A stretch of 40,069 bases of DNA from DRQF01 sp964559135 (GTDB taxonomy: Bacteria > Planctomycetota > GCA-002687715 > DRQF01). The notes beneath the pieces were generated by a model. The model worked only from the letters and a program-made list of their open reading frames with translations. It was not told the DNA's origin and made no database searches. A program made the translations under genes and the position numbers. Where the stretch lies: assembly GCA_964559135.1 (NCBI GenBank), contig CAZLGG010000029.1, forward strand, positions 1-40,069, given 5' to 3'. Below, one piece after another: positions 1 through 7,122 of this stretch (positions are counted from its first letter, which is position 1; the number at the start of each line of letters is the position of its first letter).

Positions 1-1205
1 GACCGGATTTGGAGCAGCCGATGTCTCCGCAGGTTTTCGGCTCGCAGGTGCAGCGCTCGCGTGACCGACGCTTTCTTCAGCCCCATCTGCTCGGTGAGAA
101 ACCGAGGGGCGTAGATCAGTTCGCCGAGGAGCCTCCCCAAGCCGTCCACGCAGGCCGGGTGCGGCGCCTCGCGGAGGAGGAGGGGAAGTTTGGGGCTCAG
201 ATGAACGTGGTGGAGCGCCCTTGTGACGATCTGCACCAAGCGTCGCGTCGAGGCGGCGTCGCTCCCGTACTCGCAGACGTACTCGAACATGTGCCCCGAG
301 CGATCGAGCGCCACGAACGGCGTGTCGGGTGAGGGATCGCTTTTCTTCACGAGCGTTCCGCGTGCGAGGATCTCGGAGACGTCGAGGCCGATCCCGGAGA
401 GAAGCACCTGGGCGAGGACGGGAGCGGGTTGCGAAAACAGATTCTCCTCGAAGCGGAAAGGCTTCATGCCCGGGTACCGGGACATGTCCGGGGCGGGGAG
501 CATCCAGGGCGTTGGATCGCACCCCTCCGCGACGCCCCAGGCCGCGCGGGCCTCGGCGTCCATCTCTTTTTTCAGGGCGGCAAAGCTGGAAGCCGTCGCG
601 TCCAGGACGTCCTTCGCGAGACCGATGCAATGAGTCGGGTCGAGGTCGTCCAGATCGAGAGCGAGGTTCGACCAACTCGGATACTCGAGATCCCTCGCCG
701 CCCGGTTTCGAAGTCCCACGAGCCTTTGGATGTCTTCCACCAGGGGCTTCAGCGCGGCCTCGCGTGACCGATAGAGCTGCTCACGGAGGGCGAGGTCGGC
801 ACTCGAAGCGAACGTCTTCTCCCACGAGTTGGCGCCGAACGTTTTTCCCCTGGCTTCCGGCCATGAGCCGTCGACCACGGACGCGATCCGATGAAGGATG
901 GGCGCCGTGCGTTCCTCGAGCCATGAAGGGACCTGTTGCGCCGAACAGCGCAGCCGCAGCAGATGGATCTGCCGACGCGTCGTCGCCATCCTGCCGATGC
1001 CGTCGGCCTCGTAGGAGCGCAAACGGGCGTAGAGACGGCGATTCCCGTAGATCGCGGCCCATGAGGCTTTGGCCTCAGCGTCCTCGGCCGCCGCAGCGTT
1101 GCCTTCGCCGGTGATCCGCCGCCACCGGATCTCGGCAAGCCGCCGTTCCACGGGCTCGACTTCGGCCACGTGCATGTCCAGAAAGTCGATCAGGCTGCGT
1201 TCCAT
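1..1205 (-). CDS. M2/M3-like metallopeptidase family protein, apparently catalytically dead, cut by window edge
   Basis: The frame is open from ATG at 1205 to the window edge (401 codons visible). The N-terminal part is helical and resembles M2/M3-like peptidases: a segment near residues 155-180 reading EDIQRLVGLRNRAARDLEY, and later LPLLLREAPHP (340-350), which matches a stretch these families carry just after the zinc helix. Aligning on that stretch puts QIVTR (325-329) where HExxH is expected, and Asp354 where the third zinc ligand Glu should be. The frame is continuous on both sides, so a local frameshift is not the cause. It lies 21 bp downstream of the transaldolase gene on the same strand and may be co-transcribed. 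I infer a pseudo-peptidase, perhaps a structural or binding protein. Family assignment is from memory of motifs; the C-terminal end is not visible. Confidence 0.7.
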   Translation of the reverse strand, partial: MERSLIDFLDMHVAEVEPVERRLAEIRWRRITGEGNAAAAEDAEAKASWAAIYGNRRLYARLRSYEADGIGRMATTRRQIHLLRLRCSAQQVPSWLEERTAPILHRIASVVDGSWPEARGKTFGANSWEKTFASSADLALREQLYRSREAALKPLVEDIQRLVGLRNRAARDLEYPSWSNLALDLDDLDPTHCIGLAKDVLDATASSFAALKKEMDAEARAAWGVAEGCDPTPWMLPAPDMSRYPGMKPFRFEENLFSQPAPVLAQVLLSGIGLDVSEILARGTLVKKSDPSPDTPFVALDRSGHMFEYVCEYGSDAASTRRLVQIVTRALHHVHLSPKLPLLLREAPHPACVDGLGRLLGELIYAPRFLTEQMGLKKASVTRALHLRAENLRRHRLLQIR

Positions 1206-1226
1206 CCCTCTACGCTCGCCTGTCCG

Positions 1227-2036
1227 TCATTCGAAAATTTGCGCGTACTCCGGCACGACATCGGCCGTGAAGGATCTCATGCCCTCGACCGTCTTCTTGT
1301 GTTCCGCCATGGCGCTGAGCACGTTGAAGGGAATCGTGGCGACGTGGGAGCCCACGAGAGCGCATTCCCTCACCTGGCGAGGATTGCGCAAGCTGGCAGC
1401 CAGGACCCGCGTCTCGAACCCGTGGATCTCCATGATCTCGACGCAGCGCGCGACGAGATCCACGCCCGATTCGATGCCGTTGTCGTCCCGGCCCTCCACG
1501 CCGTCGGCGGGGTAGTAGTCGGTCTTGTCGAATGTCTCTCCCGCCATCTTGCGGAGGTCGTCGTCGATGCGTCCGGCGAAGGGGCTGACGTAGGCCGCAC
1601 CGGCTTTCGCCGCCAAGAGCGCCTGCTCGGGGGTGAAGATGAGCGTCGTGTTCACCGGAATCCCGGCTTCCGCCAACCTGGCGATCGTACTCAAGCCGTC
1701 GAAGGCGTGCTCGGGGTTGTCGCCCATGTCGGGATTCACGGGGATCTTGATGACGACGTTCTCCGCGATGGGGTTGAACCGCTCGTAGAGGGTCATCGCC
1801 TGGGAGTACATGTCCTCCGCCGTCAGACCGATGACTTCCAGGCTGACCGGATCGCCCTGGGCGACTCGCAGAATGTTCTCGATGTACTCCGGGATTCCCA
1901 CGGAGGATCCGTCTTTCCGGAGCTTCTCGACCGCCTTTTTGATCAACGACGGATTCGTGGTCACGCCGTCCACGATGCCCCACGCATAGGATTCCCTGAT
2001 CTGGTCCAGATCCGCGGTATCCACAAAGAATTCCAT
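1227..2036 (-). CDS. tal: Transaldolase / fructose-6-phosphate aldolase family
   Basis: This 269-residue protein begins MEFFVDTADLDQIRE, the typical start of the short transaldolase (TalC/Fsa) family, which moves or cleaves dihydroxyacetone units in the pentose phosphate pathway in the cytoplasm. TTNPSLI (26-32) follows, and the Schiff-base lysine is expected at Lys97 in the IKIP motif. It is longer than the usual 215-220 residues of Fsa, partly through an insertion around RKMAGETFDKTDYYPADG in the second half, so the exact substrate is uncertain. ATG at 2036 is chosen because the family start is exact there; the open frame continues upstream but without similarity. It is divergent from the ABC ATPase gene, with a 90-bp region between them that must hold both promoters. 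Confidence 0.93.
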   Translation of the reverse strand: MEFFVDTADLDQIRESYAWGIVDGVTTNPSLIKKAVEKLRKDGSSVGIPEYIENILRVAQGDPVSLEVIGLTAEDMYSQAMTLYERFNPIAENVVIKIPVNPDMGDNPEHAFDGLSTIARLAEAGIPVNTTLIFTPEQALLAAKAGAAYVSPFAGRIDDDLRKMAGETFDKTDYYPADGVEGRDDNGIESGVDLVARCVEIMEIHGFETRVLAASLRNPRQVRECALVGSHVATIPFNVLSAMAEHKKTVEGMRSFTADVVPEYAQIFE

Positions 2037-2126
2037 GATAGATCGCCTCGAATGGTCTAACGTAAGTCGCCGGACCCGCCCGGGCCCCGGTCTATCTATA
2101 CACCTCCAGGGAGGAATCGTGAACCC

Positions 2127-2894
2127 ATGACCGATTCGGTGCGCATCCAGGCCGGCGCGTTGACCAAGCGGTACGGACATCATGCCGCGGTGAAATCCCT
2201 CGACCTCTCCGTGGAGGCCGGGTCGATTCTCGGGCTCGTGGGCCCCAACGGCGCCGGCAAGACCACGACCTTGCGGTGTCTGGCGGGTATCATCCCGCCG
2301 ACTTCGGGTCGGATCGTCATCGACGGCTTCGATCTGGCGGAGCAACCCCTGGAGGCCAAGAGGCGGCTTTCCTTCGTTCCCGACACGCCCCACTTGTTCG
2401 ACTACCTCACCGTGGAGGAACACCTGCGTTTCGCCGGCCGGATCTACGGTATCCCGGACGTGGCGGAACGGATCGACGCCTTGTTGAGCGAATTCGAACT
2501 CGACGACCGCCGAAACCACCTCCCGGGCACGCTCTCTCGCGGCATGAAGCAAAAGGTGGCCATCTGCCTGGGGTTCCTCCACGCTCCGACGGCCATTTTC
2601 CTGGATGAACCCCTGACCGGTCTCGACCCCTTGGGCATCCGACGCATGAAGTCGGCCATCAGCCGCCGGGCGCAACAGGACGGGGCGGCGGTCATCGTTT
2701 CCTCCCACCAGCTCGAACTGATCGAGGAAATCTGCGACGGAATCCTCGTCATCCAGATGGGCAGCGAGGTGATCTCCGGCTCCTTGGAAAGCATCCGCGA
2801 CCAACTCGAGGGGCTTCCCGACGACCCCACCCTCGAGGACATCTTCTTCGCGGTGACGGGGGGCGAGGACGACCCACGGACGGCCGCTCCGTGA
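2127..2894 (+). CDS. ABC transporter ATP-binding protein
   Basis: A single nucleotide-binding domain of 255 residues that should power the permease encoded next. Walker A is GPNGAGKT (39-46), the signature is LSRGMKQ (136-142), Walker B is AIFLDEP (156-162) and the H-loop His is His194. The Q-loop region reads VPDTP, with Asp rather than Gln at the usual position. The overall pattern resembles EcsA-like or drug and lipid exporter ATPases. ATG at 2127 is preceded by GGGAGG about 13 bases upstream. The stop overlaps the start of the permease gene (GTGA), which suggests translational coupling. The substrate cannot be read from the sequence. Confidence 0.95.
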   Translation: MTDSVRIQAGALTKRYGHHAAVKSLDLSVEAGSILGLVGPNGAGKTTTLRCLAGIIPPTSGRIVIDGFDLAEQPLEAKRRLSFVPDTPHLFDYLTVEEHLRFAGRIYGIPDVAERIDALLSEFELDDRRNHLPGTLSRGMKQKVAICLGFLHAPTAIFLDEPLTGLDPLGIRRMKSAISRRAQQDGAAVIVSSHQLELIEEICDGILVIQMGSEVISGSLESIRDQLEGLPDDPTLEDIFFAVTGGEDDPRTAAP

Positions 2895-4609
2895 CGCGGG
2901 CCTACCTCTACTACCTGCGGTGTTCGACCAAGAATCGGATTCGAAGCCTGGGCGAGAAGCTTCGGCGTCCTCGGTACCTGCTGGGCCTGTTGGCGATGGG
3001 CGCCTATTTCTTCCTCATCTTCCGCAACCCCGGAAGTCGACACGGCAGCACGGGTGTCACGGCCGCCCGTGAGAGCACGCTCTACGGGTTCGGCGTTTTT
3101 TACCTCTTGCAGGTGTTGCTGTTTCACCTTTTCGGGAGCCGTCGCGGGCTGCTCTTCAGCCCCAGCGAAGTCCAATTTCTCTTCCCGGCCCCCGTGACCC
3201 ATCGTCAGGTCTTGATCTTCAAGTGGGTGACGGCCCAGCTCGGGCTTCTCATCTCGTCCTTGATCCTGAGCCTGATCGTCTCCCGCTACGGCATTTTCAG
3301 CTTGCGGTACGGCATTCCGGCCTTCTGGTTGGCCCACAACGTTCTCTATCTGCACAACCAGTCGATGAATCTCATCCTGCCCTACCTCAGGGAGCGGGGC
3401 CGCGGCGGCCGACTCCTCGCGAGGCTTCCGCTCGTCCTGCTCCTCGCGGCGATCGTCGTGGCCGTCACGTCGATTCAACCCGTCGGGGGAGATCTTGCCG
3501 AAGTCGTGGGGAGGCTTCGCGAGAGCGTGCCCGTTCGCGTCGTTCTCTGGCCCTTCGCGGCCTTGGTGCGCCCCGCGCTGGCTCGCGGTCCCATCGATCT
3601 GGTCGTCTCTCTCTGGGCGCCGCTTCTCCTCTTCGGCTTCTTCGCGGCCCTGGCTCTCCTTCCCAAGATTCCCTTCCACGACCGGGCTCTCGAGTCGTCC
3701 GAGCGGGTGGCCAAGCTGAAGACGGAGGGGTTGGACGCCCTCGTTCCTCTGGACAAGAAGAAACAGATCGTCAAACGACCCACGGCGCTACCCTTGGCCC
3801 CCCATGGGCCCGTCTGGCGGGCCGTCGTCTGGAAGAACGTCCTCAGTCTCGGGCGGCTGCCGCGGCGTGTCTGGGTCGGGCTCGCCCTCGGCATGGCGTT
3901 CATGGGGGTGCTCATGTTCGCCATGACGAACCTGAAGGGCGAAGACGCCCAGACGGCCAGCCACATCGGCCTCGTCCTCTTGGCGGTGCTGGCTTACGGA
4001 TCCATGTTGGCCCCGGCCATGCTGCGCGTCGATCTTCGCATCGACATTCCCCACTTCGACGTGCTCAAATCGATGCCGATTCGAGGGCGCGACCTGATCT
4101 TCGGGGAGGTGATGGGTTCGGTCCTGTTGCTCTTTGCCGCTCAGACGATGCTCCTTCTCGTCGCGGCGACTCTCATTCGCCAGGTCATGACCATCACGGT
4201 CGGTTGGGACGTCAAGGGGCCTCTCCTCGTGGCTGCGCTTCCCGCCGCGTTTGCGATGGACTTCATCTTCTTGACCCAAGAGAATCTGCTCGCCCTTTGG
4301 CTGCCCAGCTTCGTTCGCTTCGGGCGCGGCGTGCGTCAGGGCTTCGATCAATTCGGCCAGAACCTCCTGGGGGCGCTCGTGCGCGCGACGTCGGCGGTCC
4401 TCCTCCTCGTGGCGCCCGCGGCGCTCGGAGTCGGGGTCGCTTTCGCGCTCATCCATGGAGCGGAGATCTCTCCCTGGATGGCCGTTGCCGCTGCCTCTCT
4501 CACGGCTTCGCCTCTGCTCTTTCTCGAAGGTTGGCTCCTGCAACGGGCCTCGGAGGGACGCTATGAGCGCTTCGACCTTTCGGCCGAAAAGGTGACCGAG
4601 CCCTCATGA
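2891..4609 (+). CDS. Putative ABC exporter membrane protein
   Basis: A 572-residue integral membrane protein starting at GTG 2891, overlapping the ATPase stop. The N-terminus carries a short basic stretch (CSTKNRIRSLGEKLRRPRYLLG) before the first membrane segment, then many hydrophobic helices in two groups separated by a charged cytoplasmic stretch around residues 255-300 (SSERVAKLKTEG, KKKQIVKR). This layout fits the putative ABC exporter family (ABC_export type), the usual partner of an EcsA-like ATPase. I infer a two-gene exporter: one ATPase and one permease acting as dimers. Substrate unknown. It overlaps the next gene by ATGA. Confidence 0.85.
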   Translation: MTRAYLYYLRCSTKNRIRSLGEKLRRPRYLLGLLAMGAYFFLIFRNPGSRHGSTGVTAARESTLYGFGVFYLLQVLLFHLFGSRRGLLFSPSEVQFLFPAPVTHRQVLIFKWVTAQLGLLISSLILSLIVSRYGIFSLRYGIPAFWLAHNVLYLHNQSMNLILPYLRERGRGGRLLARLPLVLLLAAIVVAVTSIQPVGGDLAEVVGRLRESVPVRVVLWPFAALVRPALARGPIDLVVSLWAPLLLFGFFAALALLPKIPFHDRALESSERVAKLKTEGLDALVPLDKKKQIVKRPTALPLAPHGPVWRAVVWKNVLSLGRLPRRVWVGLALGMAFMGVLMFAMTNLKGEDAQTASHIGLVLLAVLAYGSMLAPAMLRVDLRIDIPHFDVLKSMPIRGRDLIFGEVMGSVLLLFAAQTMLLLVAATLIRQVMTITVGWDVKGPLLVAALPAAFAMDFIFLTQENLLALWLPSFVRFGRGVRQGFDQFGQNLLGALVRATSAVLLLVAPAALGVGVAFALIHGAEISPWMAVAAASLTASPLLFLEGWLLQRASEGRYERFDLSAEKVTEPS

Positions 4610-5367
4610 GCCTGGTCGAGGGACTGGCCTTGTTCCTCGCAGGTTTGGGAGCCGGGGTCTGCAACGTGATGGCGGGCGGCGGATCGTTGATCTCCGTCAC
4701 GCTCATGATCTTCTTGGGGTTGCCGCCCACTGTGGCCAATGCGACCGGGCGCCCCGCGATCATCGCCCAGAACATTTTGGCTGTTTTGGGTTTTCGTCGC
4801 GCGCGCATCTACCGGGACCCGGTCTTCCGCGTCTCGACTCTTCTGCTCGCGGCGGCGGCGTTGCCGGGGTCGCTGGCCGGCGCCTACGTCGCCGCCACCA
4901 AGGTCAGCGACACTACGTTTCAAAGGCTGCTGGCCGTCGTGATGCTTCTCGTGGCGATGGTGACGTGGTGGCGCTTCCGCTGTGGCGGCCTCGGCACCGA
5001 CCCCCTGCGGCAACGGCGACCGCTTTTCCTGCTGGCGGCGTTCTTCGTGATGGGCTTCTATGGAGGGTTCATCCAGGCCGGGGTCGGATTCTTCATGATC
5101 GCGGCCTTTCTCCACGGCAGCTCCTGGGACATGGTCCGCGTCAACGCGGCGAAGGTCCTCATCGTCCTCATCTACACGGCGGCGGCCCTTCTCGTCTTCA
5201 CGGGGAACTGGCTCGTCGATTGGAACGCCGCCGCATGGGTGATCGCGGGTCAGGCCGCAGGCGGCATGCTGGGCGCACGCGCGGCCCTCCGCCTGCCCGA
5301 GTCTTCCGTTCTCAAAGTCTACCTGGTTCTGCTCCTCGCCTTCGCGACGAAGCTGGCGTTCTTCTGA
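4606..5367 (+). CDS. TauE/SafE family anion exporter
   Basis: A 253-residue membrane protein with about eight hydrophobic segments. The N-terminal stretch GAGVCNVMAGGGSLISV and the following GLPPTVANATGR are characteristic of the TauE/SafE (sulfite or organosulfonate exporter) family. The second half repeats the theme with GGFIQAGVGFFMI, consistent with the internal duplication of this family. The start ATG overlaps the stop of the ABC permease gene (ATGA), so the three genes are probably one transcript. The family moves small anions such as sulfite or sulfoacetate; the real substrate here is unknown. No terminator-like hairpin with a U-tract is seen after the stop. Confidence 0.9.
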   Translation: MSLVEGLALFLAGLGAGVCNVMAGGGSLISVTLMIFLGLPPTVANATGRPAIIAQNILAVLGFRRARIYRDPVFRVSTLLLAAAALPGSLAGAYVAATKVSDTTFQRLLAVVMLLVAMVTWWRFRCGGLGTDPLRQRRPLFLLAAFFVMGFYGGFIQAGVGFFMIAAFLHGSSWDMVRVNAAKVLIVLIYTAAALLVFTGNWLVDWNAAAWVIAGQAAGGMLGARAALRLPESSVLKVYLVLLLAFATKLAFF

Positions 5368-5398
5368 ACACCGACCCATTCGCCGCGTCGTGGAATGA

Positions 5399-5752
5399 TC
5401 AGTCCCCGTGACGGTGCACGGTGTCCGGTGAGAAGGCGGGCAGACAGACGGCGACGTAGCGGGCGCCGTCGGGCGTCGAGTACCGGACCGTTTCTCCGGG
5501 CTCGACCACGATGGCTTGGCCGGCGGCCACTTTCAGCGGGCCCCCTTCGCCGTCGACGTGCAGTGTGCCTTCGATCACCACCGTGATCTCGACGAATTCG
5601 GGCGTTTGGAAGGGCTCTGTCCATCCGGGGGGCGACTGCATCTGGGCCACGCTCACCCGTTCGTCGCCGGTGCGCACGCGACCGACGAATTCCTGGATGA
5701 CCTTGTTGCCCCCGGCGGGGATGACGGTCGGAGCATTGATGAGGCGCGGCAT
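5399..5752 (-). CDS. Cupin domain protein
   Basis: A small single-domain protein of 117 residues. The pattern PEFVEITVVIEGTLHVDGEG, followed by VAAGQAIVVEPGETVRY, is the two-motif core of a cupin beta-barrel. Motif 1 lacks the usual pair of His residues (it reads EFVEITVVIEG), so a bound metal would need other ligands; Glu residues at 51-54 are possible. It could be a small-molecule binding or isomerase-like cupin, but no substrate is visible. The gene ends close to the convergent TauE/SafE gene and follows a hypothetical gene on the same strand by 21 bp, so the two minus-strand genes are probably an operon. Confidence 0.82.
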   Translation of the reverse strand: MPRLINAPTVIPAGGNKVIQEFVGRVRTGDERVSVAQMQSPPGWTEPFQTPEFVEITVVIEGTLHVDGEGGPLKVAAGQAIVVEPGETVRYSTPDGARYVAVCLPAFSPDTVHRHGD

Positions 5753-5773
5753 GATGGATGACGTCCTTTCGGT

Positions 5774-6130
5774 TCAGTGGCCGGCGCGTTGGCGAAGGAA
5801 TCGCGCGAAGCCGCCCAGGTTCGTGTGCAGCGTATAACCCCGGGTCTCCACCACGACGGCCTCGCGCCGGTCCTGGAGTTCCCGGGGAAGATGATCGAAT
5901 GCGTGACCGCCGAAGTAGGATGCGAGCAGCGCGTGGGCCGCCACCATCGGCCGCGGGTCCGTCCAGAGAGCCACCAGGTCCGCCGACTCGGGGCCAAGCA
6001 CTCGGGCGGCGTCCCGCGCCGCCATCGCCTCGCGGTCGGGATCCTGGGCGGGCGGCCTGAGATCGACCCGGCTCGCCGCATCCCAAAGAGCTATGACCTC
6101 CTTCAGCGGTGACACGTCATCCTTCGGCAT
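5774..6130 (-). CDS. Hypothetical protein
   Basis: I do not recognise this 118-residue protein. It is soluble and mostly helical by composition, with a middle section rich in Ala, Leu and Asp (residues 35-75) and a C-terminal part reading VVVETRGYTLHTNLGGFARF. ATG at 6130 is chosen because it begins a compact acidic protein (MPKDDVSPLKE); the frame stays open upstream but that stretch reads as Arg- and Gly-rich noise. A GGGGAGGAG sits about 20 bases upstream of this ATG, rather far, and would fit an out-of-frame ATG better, so the start is uncertain. It precedes the cupin gene by 21 bp on the same strand, suggesting a shared job. Confidence 0.6.
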   Translation of the reverse strand: MPKDDVSPLKEVIALWDAASRVDLRPPAQDPDREAMAARDAARVLGPESADLVALWTDPRPMVAAHALLASYFGGHAFDHLPRELQDRREAVVVETRGYTLHTNLGGFARFLRQRAGH

Positions 6131-6312
6131 GTCCGCATCATGCCCGGTTTCTCCTCCCCTTTCACCCCTGCCCCTCGCGCCTTGCCCGTCTTCTCCCGCG
6201 CCGCGCCTCCTGTGAGTATCCCTCGGCAACCTCGCCGCCAGTTTCCGGTCCAAGCCACGGTCGAGTCCAAAGAGCCTCGAAAACTGCACACCAACCGTGC
6301 AATATTCAAGGT

Positions 6313-7011
6313 ATGAAAGAAGTTCTCAGGGAGCGACACAGTCGCCGAGTTCGATCTCTTCTCCAGGAACATCCGGTGGTTGCCATCCTGGGGGCACGTC
6401 AGGTCGGGAAGACGACCTTGGCCCATCAGGTGGCGGACTCACGCCGCGGACCCACCCACATCATCGACTTGGAGGACCCTCGCGAGAGGGCGCGGCTGGC
6501 TGAATCCATGTTGGTTCTCGAGCCTCTTCGCGGTCTCGTCATTCTTGACGAAATCCAACTTCGTCCCGACCTGTTCTCGACGACGCGTGTCCTTGCCGAT
6601 CGCCGCCCCCGTCCCGCGCGGTTCTTGGTCCTCGGAAGCGCCTCGCCGGACCTGCTCCGACAGGGTTCGGAGACGCTCGCCGGGCGGATCGCGTTCCACG
6701 ACCTGGGAGGGTTCGACATCGAGCAGGTCATACACCGTCTCGGCGTGGCGCGTTCGCAATGCTATTTCTGGGCGACTCACGGGGGAGCGGAACTCGATCT
6801 CCTCGTCATGCACCGGGGCCGTCGTTTGGGGTTCGAGATGAAGCGCACCGCGACGCCTCGCCTCACGCCTTCGATGCGCAGTGCCCTCGAGACTCTGGGA
6901 CTTCATTCCTTGACCGTCATCCACGCGGGCAAAGACTCCTTTCCTCTCGCGAAGCGGGTGCGGGCGCTCGCCGCGAGCGACCTCCTCGATGCCTTGAAGC
7001 CCCGTCGCTGA
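6313..7011 (+). CDS. AAA ATPase / DUF4143-type protein with internal in-frame deletion
   Basis: The 232-residue product starts with an AAA_14-type ATPase domain: Walker A GARQVGKT (27-34) and Walker B LVILDEIQ (75-82). It then jumps at about residues 134-140 (GGFDIEQVIHRLG) to the C-terminal end of the usual protein, a nuclease-like fold segment with GAELDLLV (158-165) and GFEMKR (173-178). Typical family members are about 370-400 residues and carry a DUF4143 middle region between these two parts, so roughly 150 residues are missing in frame. ATG 6313 is where family similarity begins; an upstream open stretch reads as non-coding. The gene stands alone between two minus-strand groups. Such genes are often mobile or toxin-related; this copy may be a remnant that is still translated. 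Confidence 0.8.
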   Translation: MKEVLRERHSRRVRSLLQEHPVVAILGARQVGKTTLAHQVADSRRGPTHIIDLEDPRERARLAESMLVLEPLRGLVILDEIQLRPDLFSTTRVLADRRPRPARFLVLGSASPDLLRQGSETLAGRIAFHDLGGFDIEQVIHRLGVARSQCYFWATHGGAELDLLVMHRGRRLGFEMKRTATPRLTPSMRSALETLGLHSLTVIHAGKDSFPLAKRVRALAASDLLDALKPRR

Positions 7012-7122
7012 ACCTCACGTTCTGTGGGCTACGACCAACCCTGGACATCGTCGGATCGCCGTAGACATCCACGACCATGGGGGCGAGGAGTCCCGGCTTC
7101 GCGATGACGGGACGATGGAAGG

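Noticed and set aside
329..1114. Arg-rich plus-strand open frame at the window start
   Set aside because: Opposes a continuous minus-strand frame with peptidase-family similarity; composition is typical of a shadow.
6109..6312. Longer N-terminus for the AAA ATPase
   Set aside because: The extra 68 residues are Pro-, Ser- and His-rich noise opposite the hypothetical gene, and family similarity starts at the ATG at 6313.
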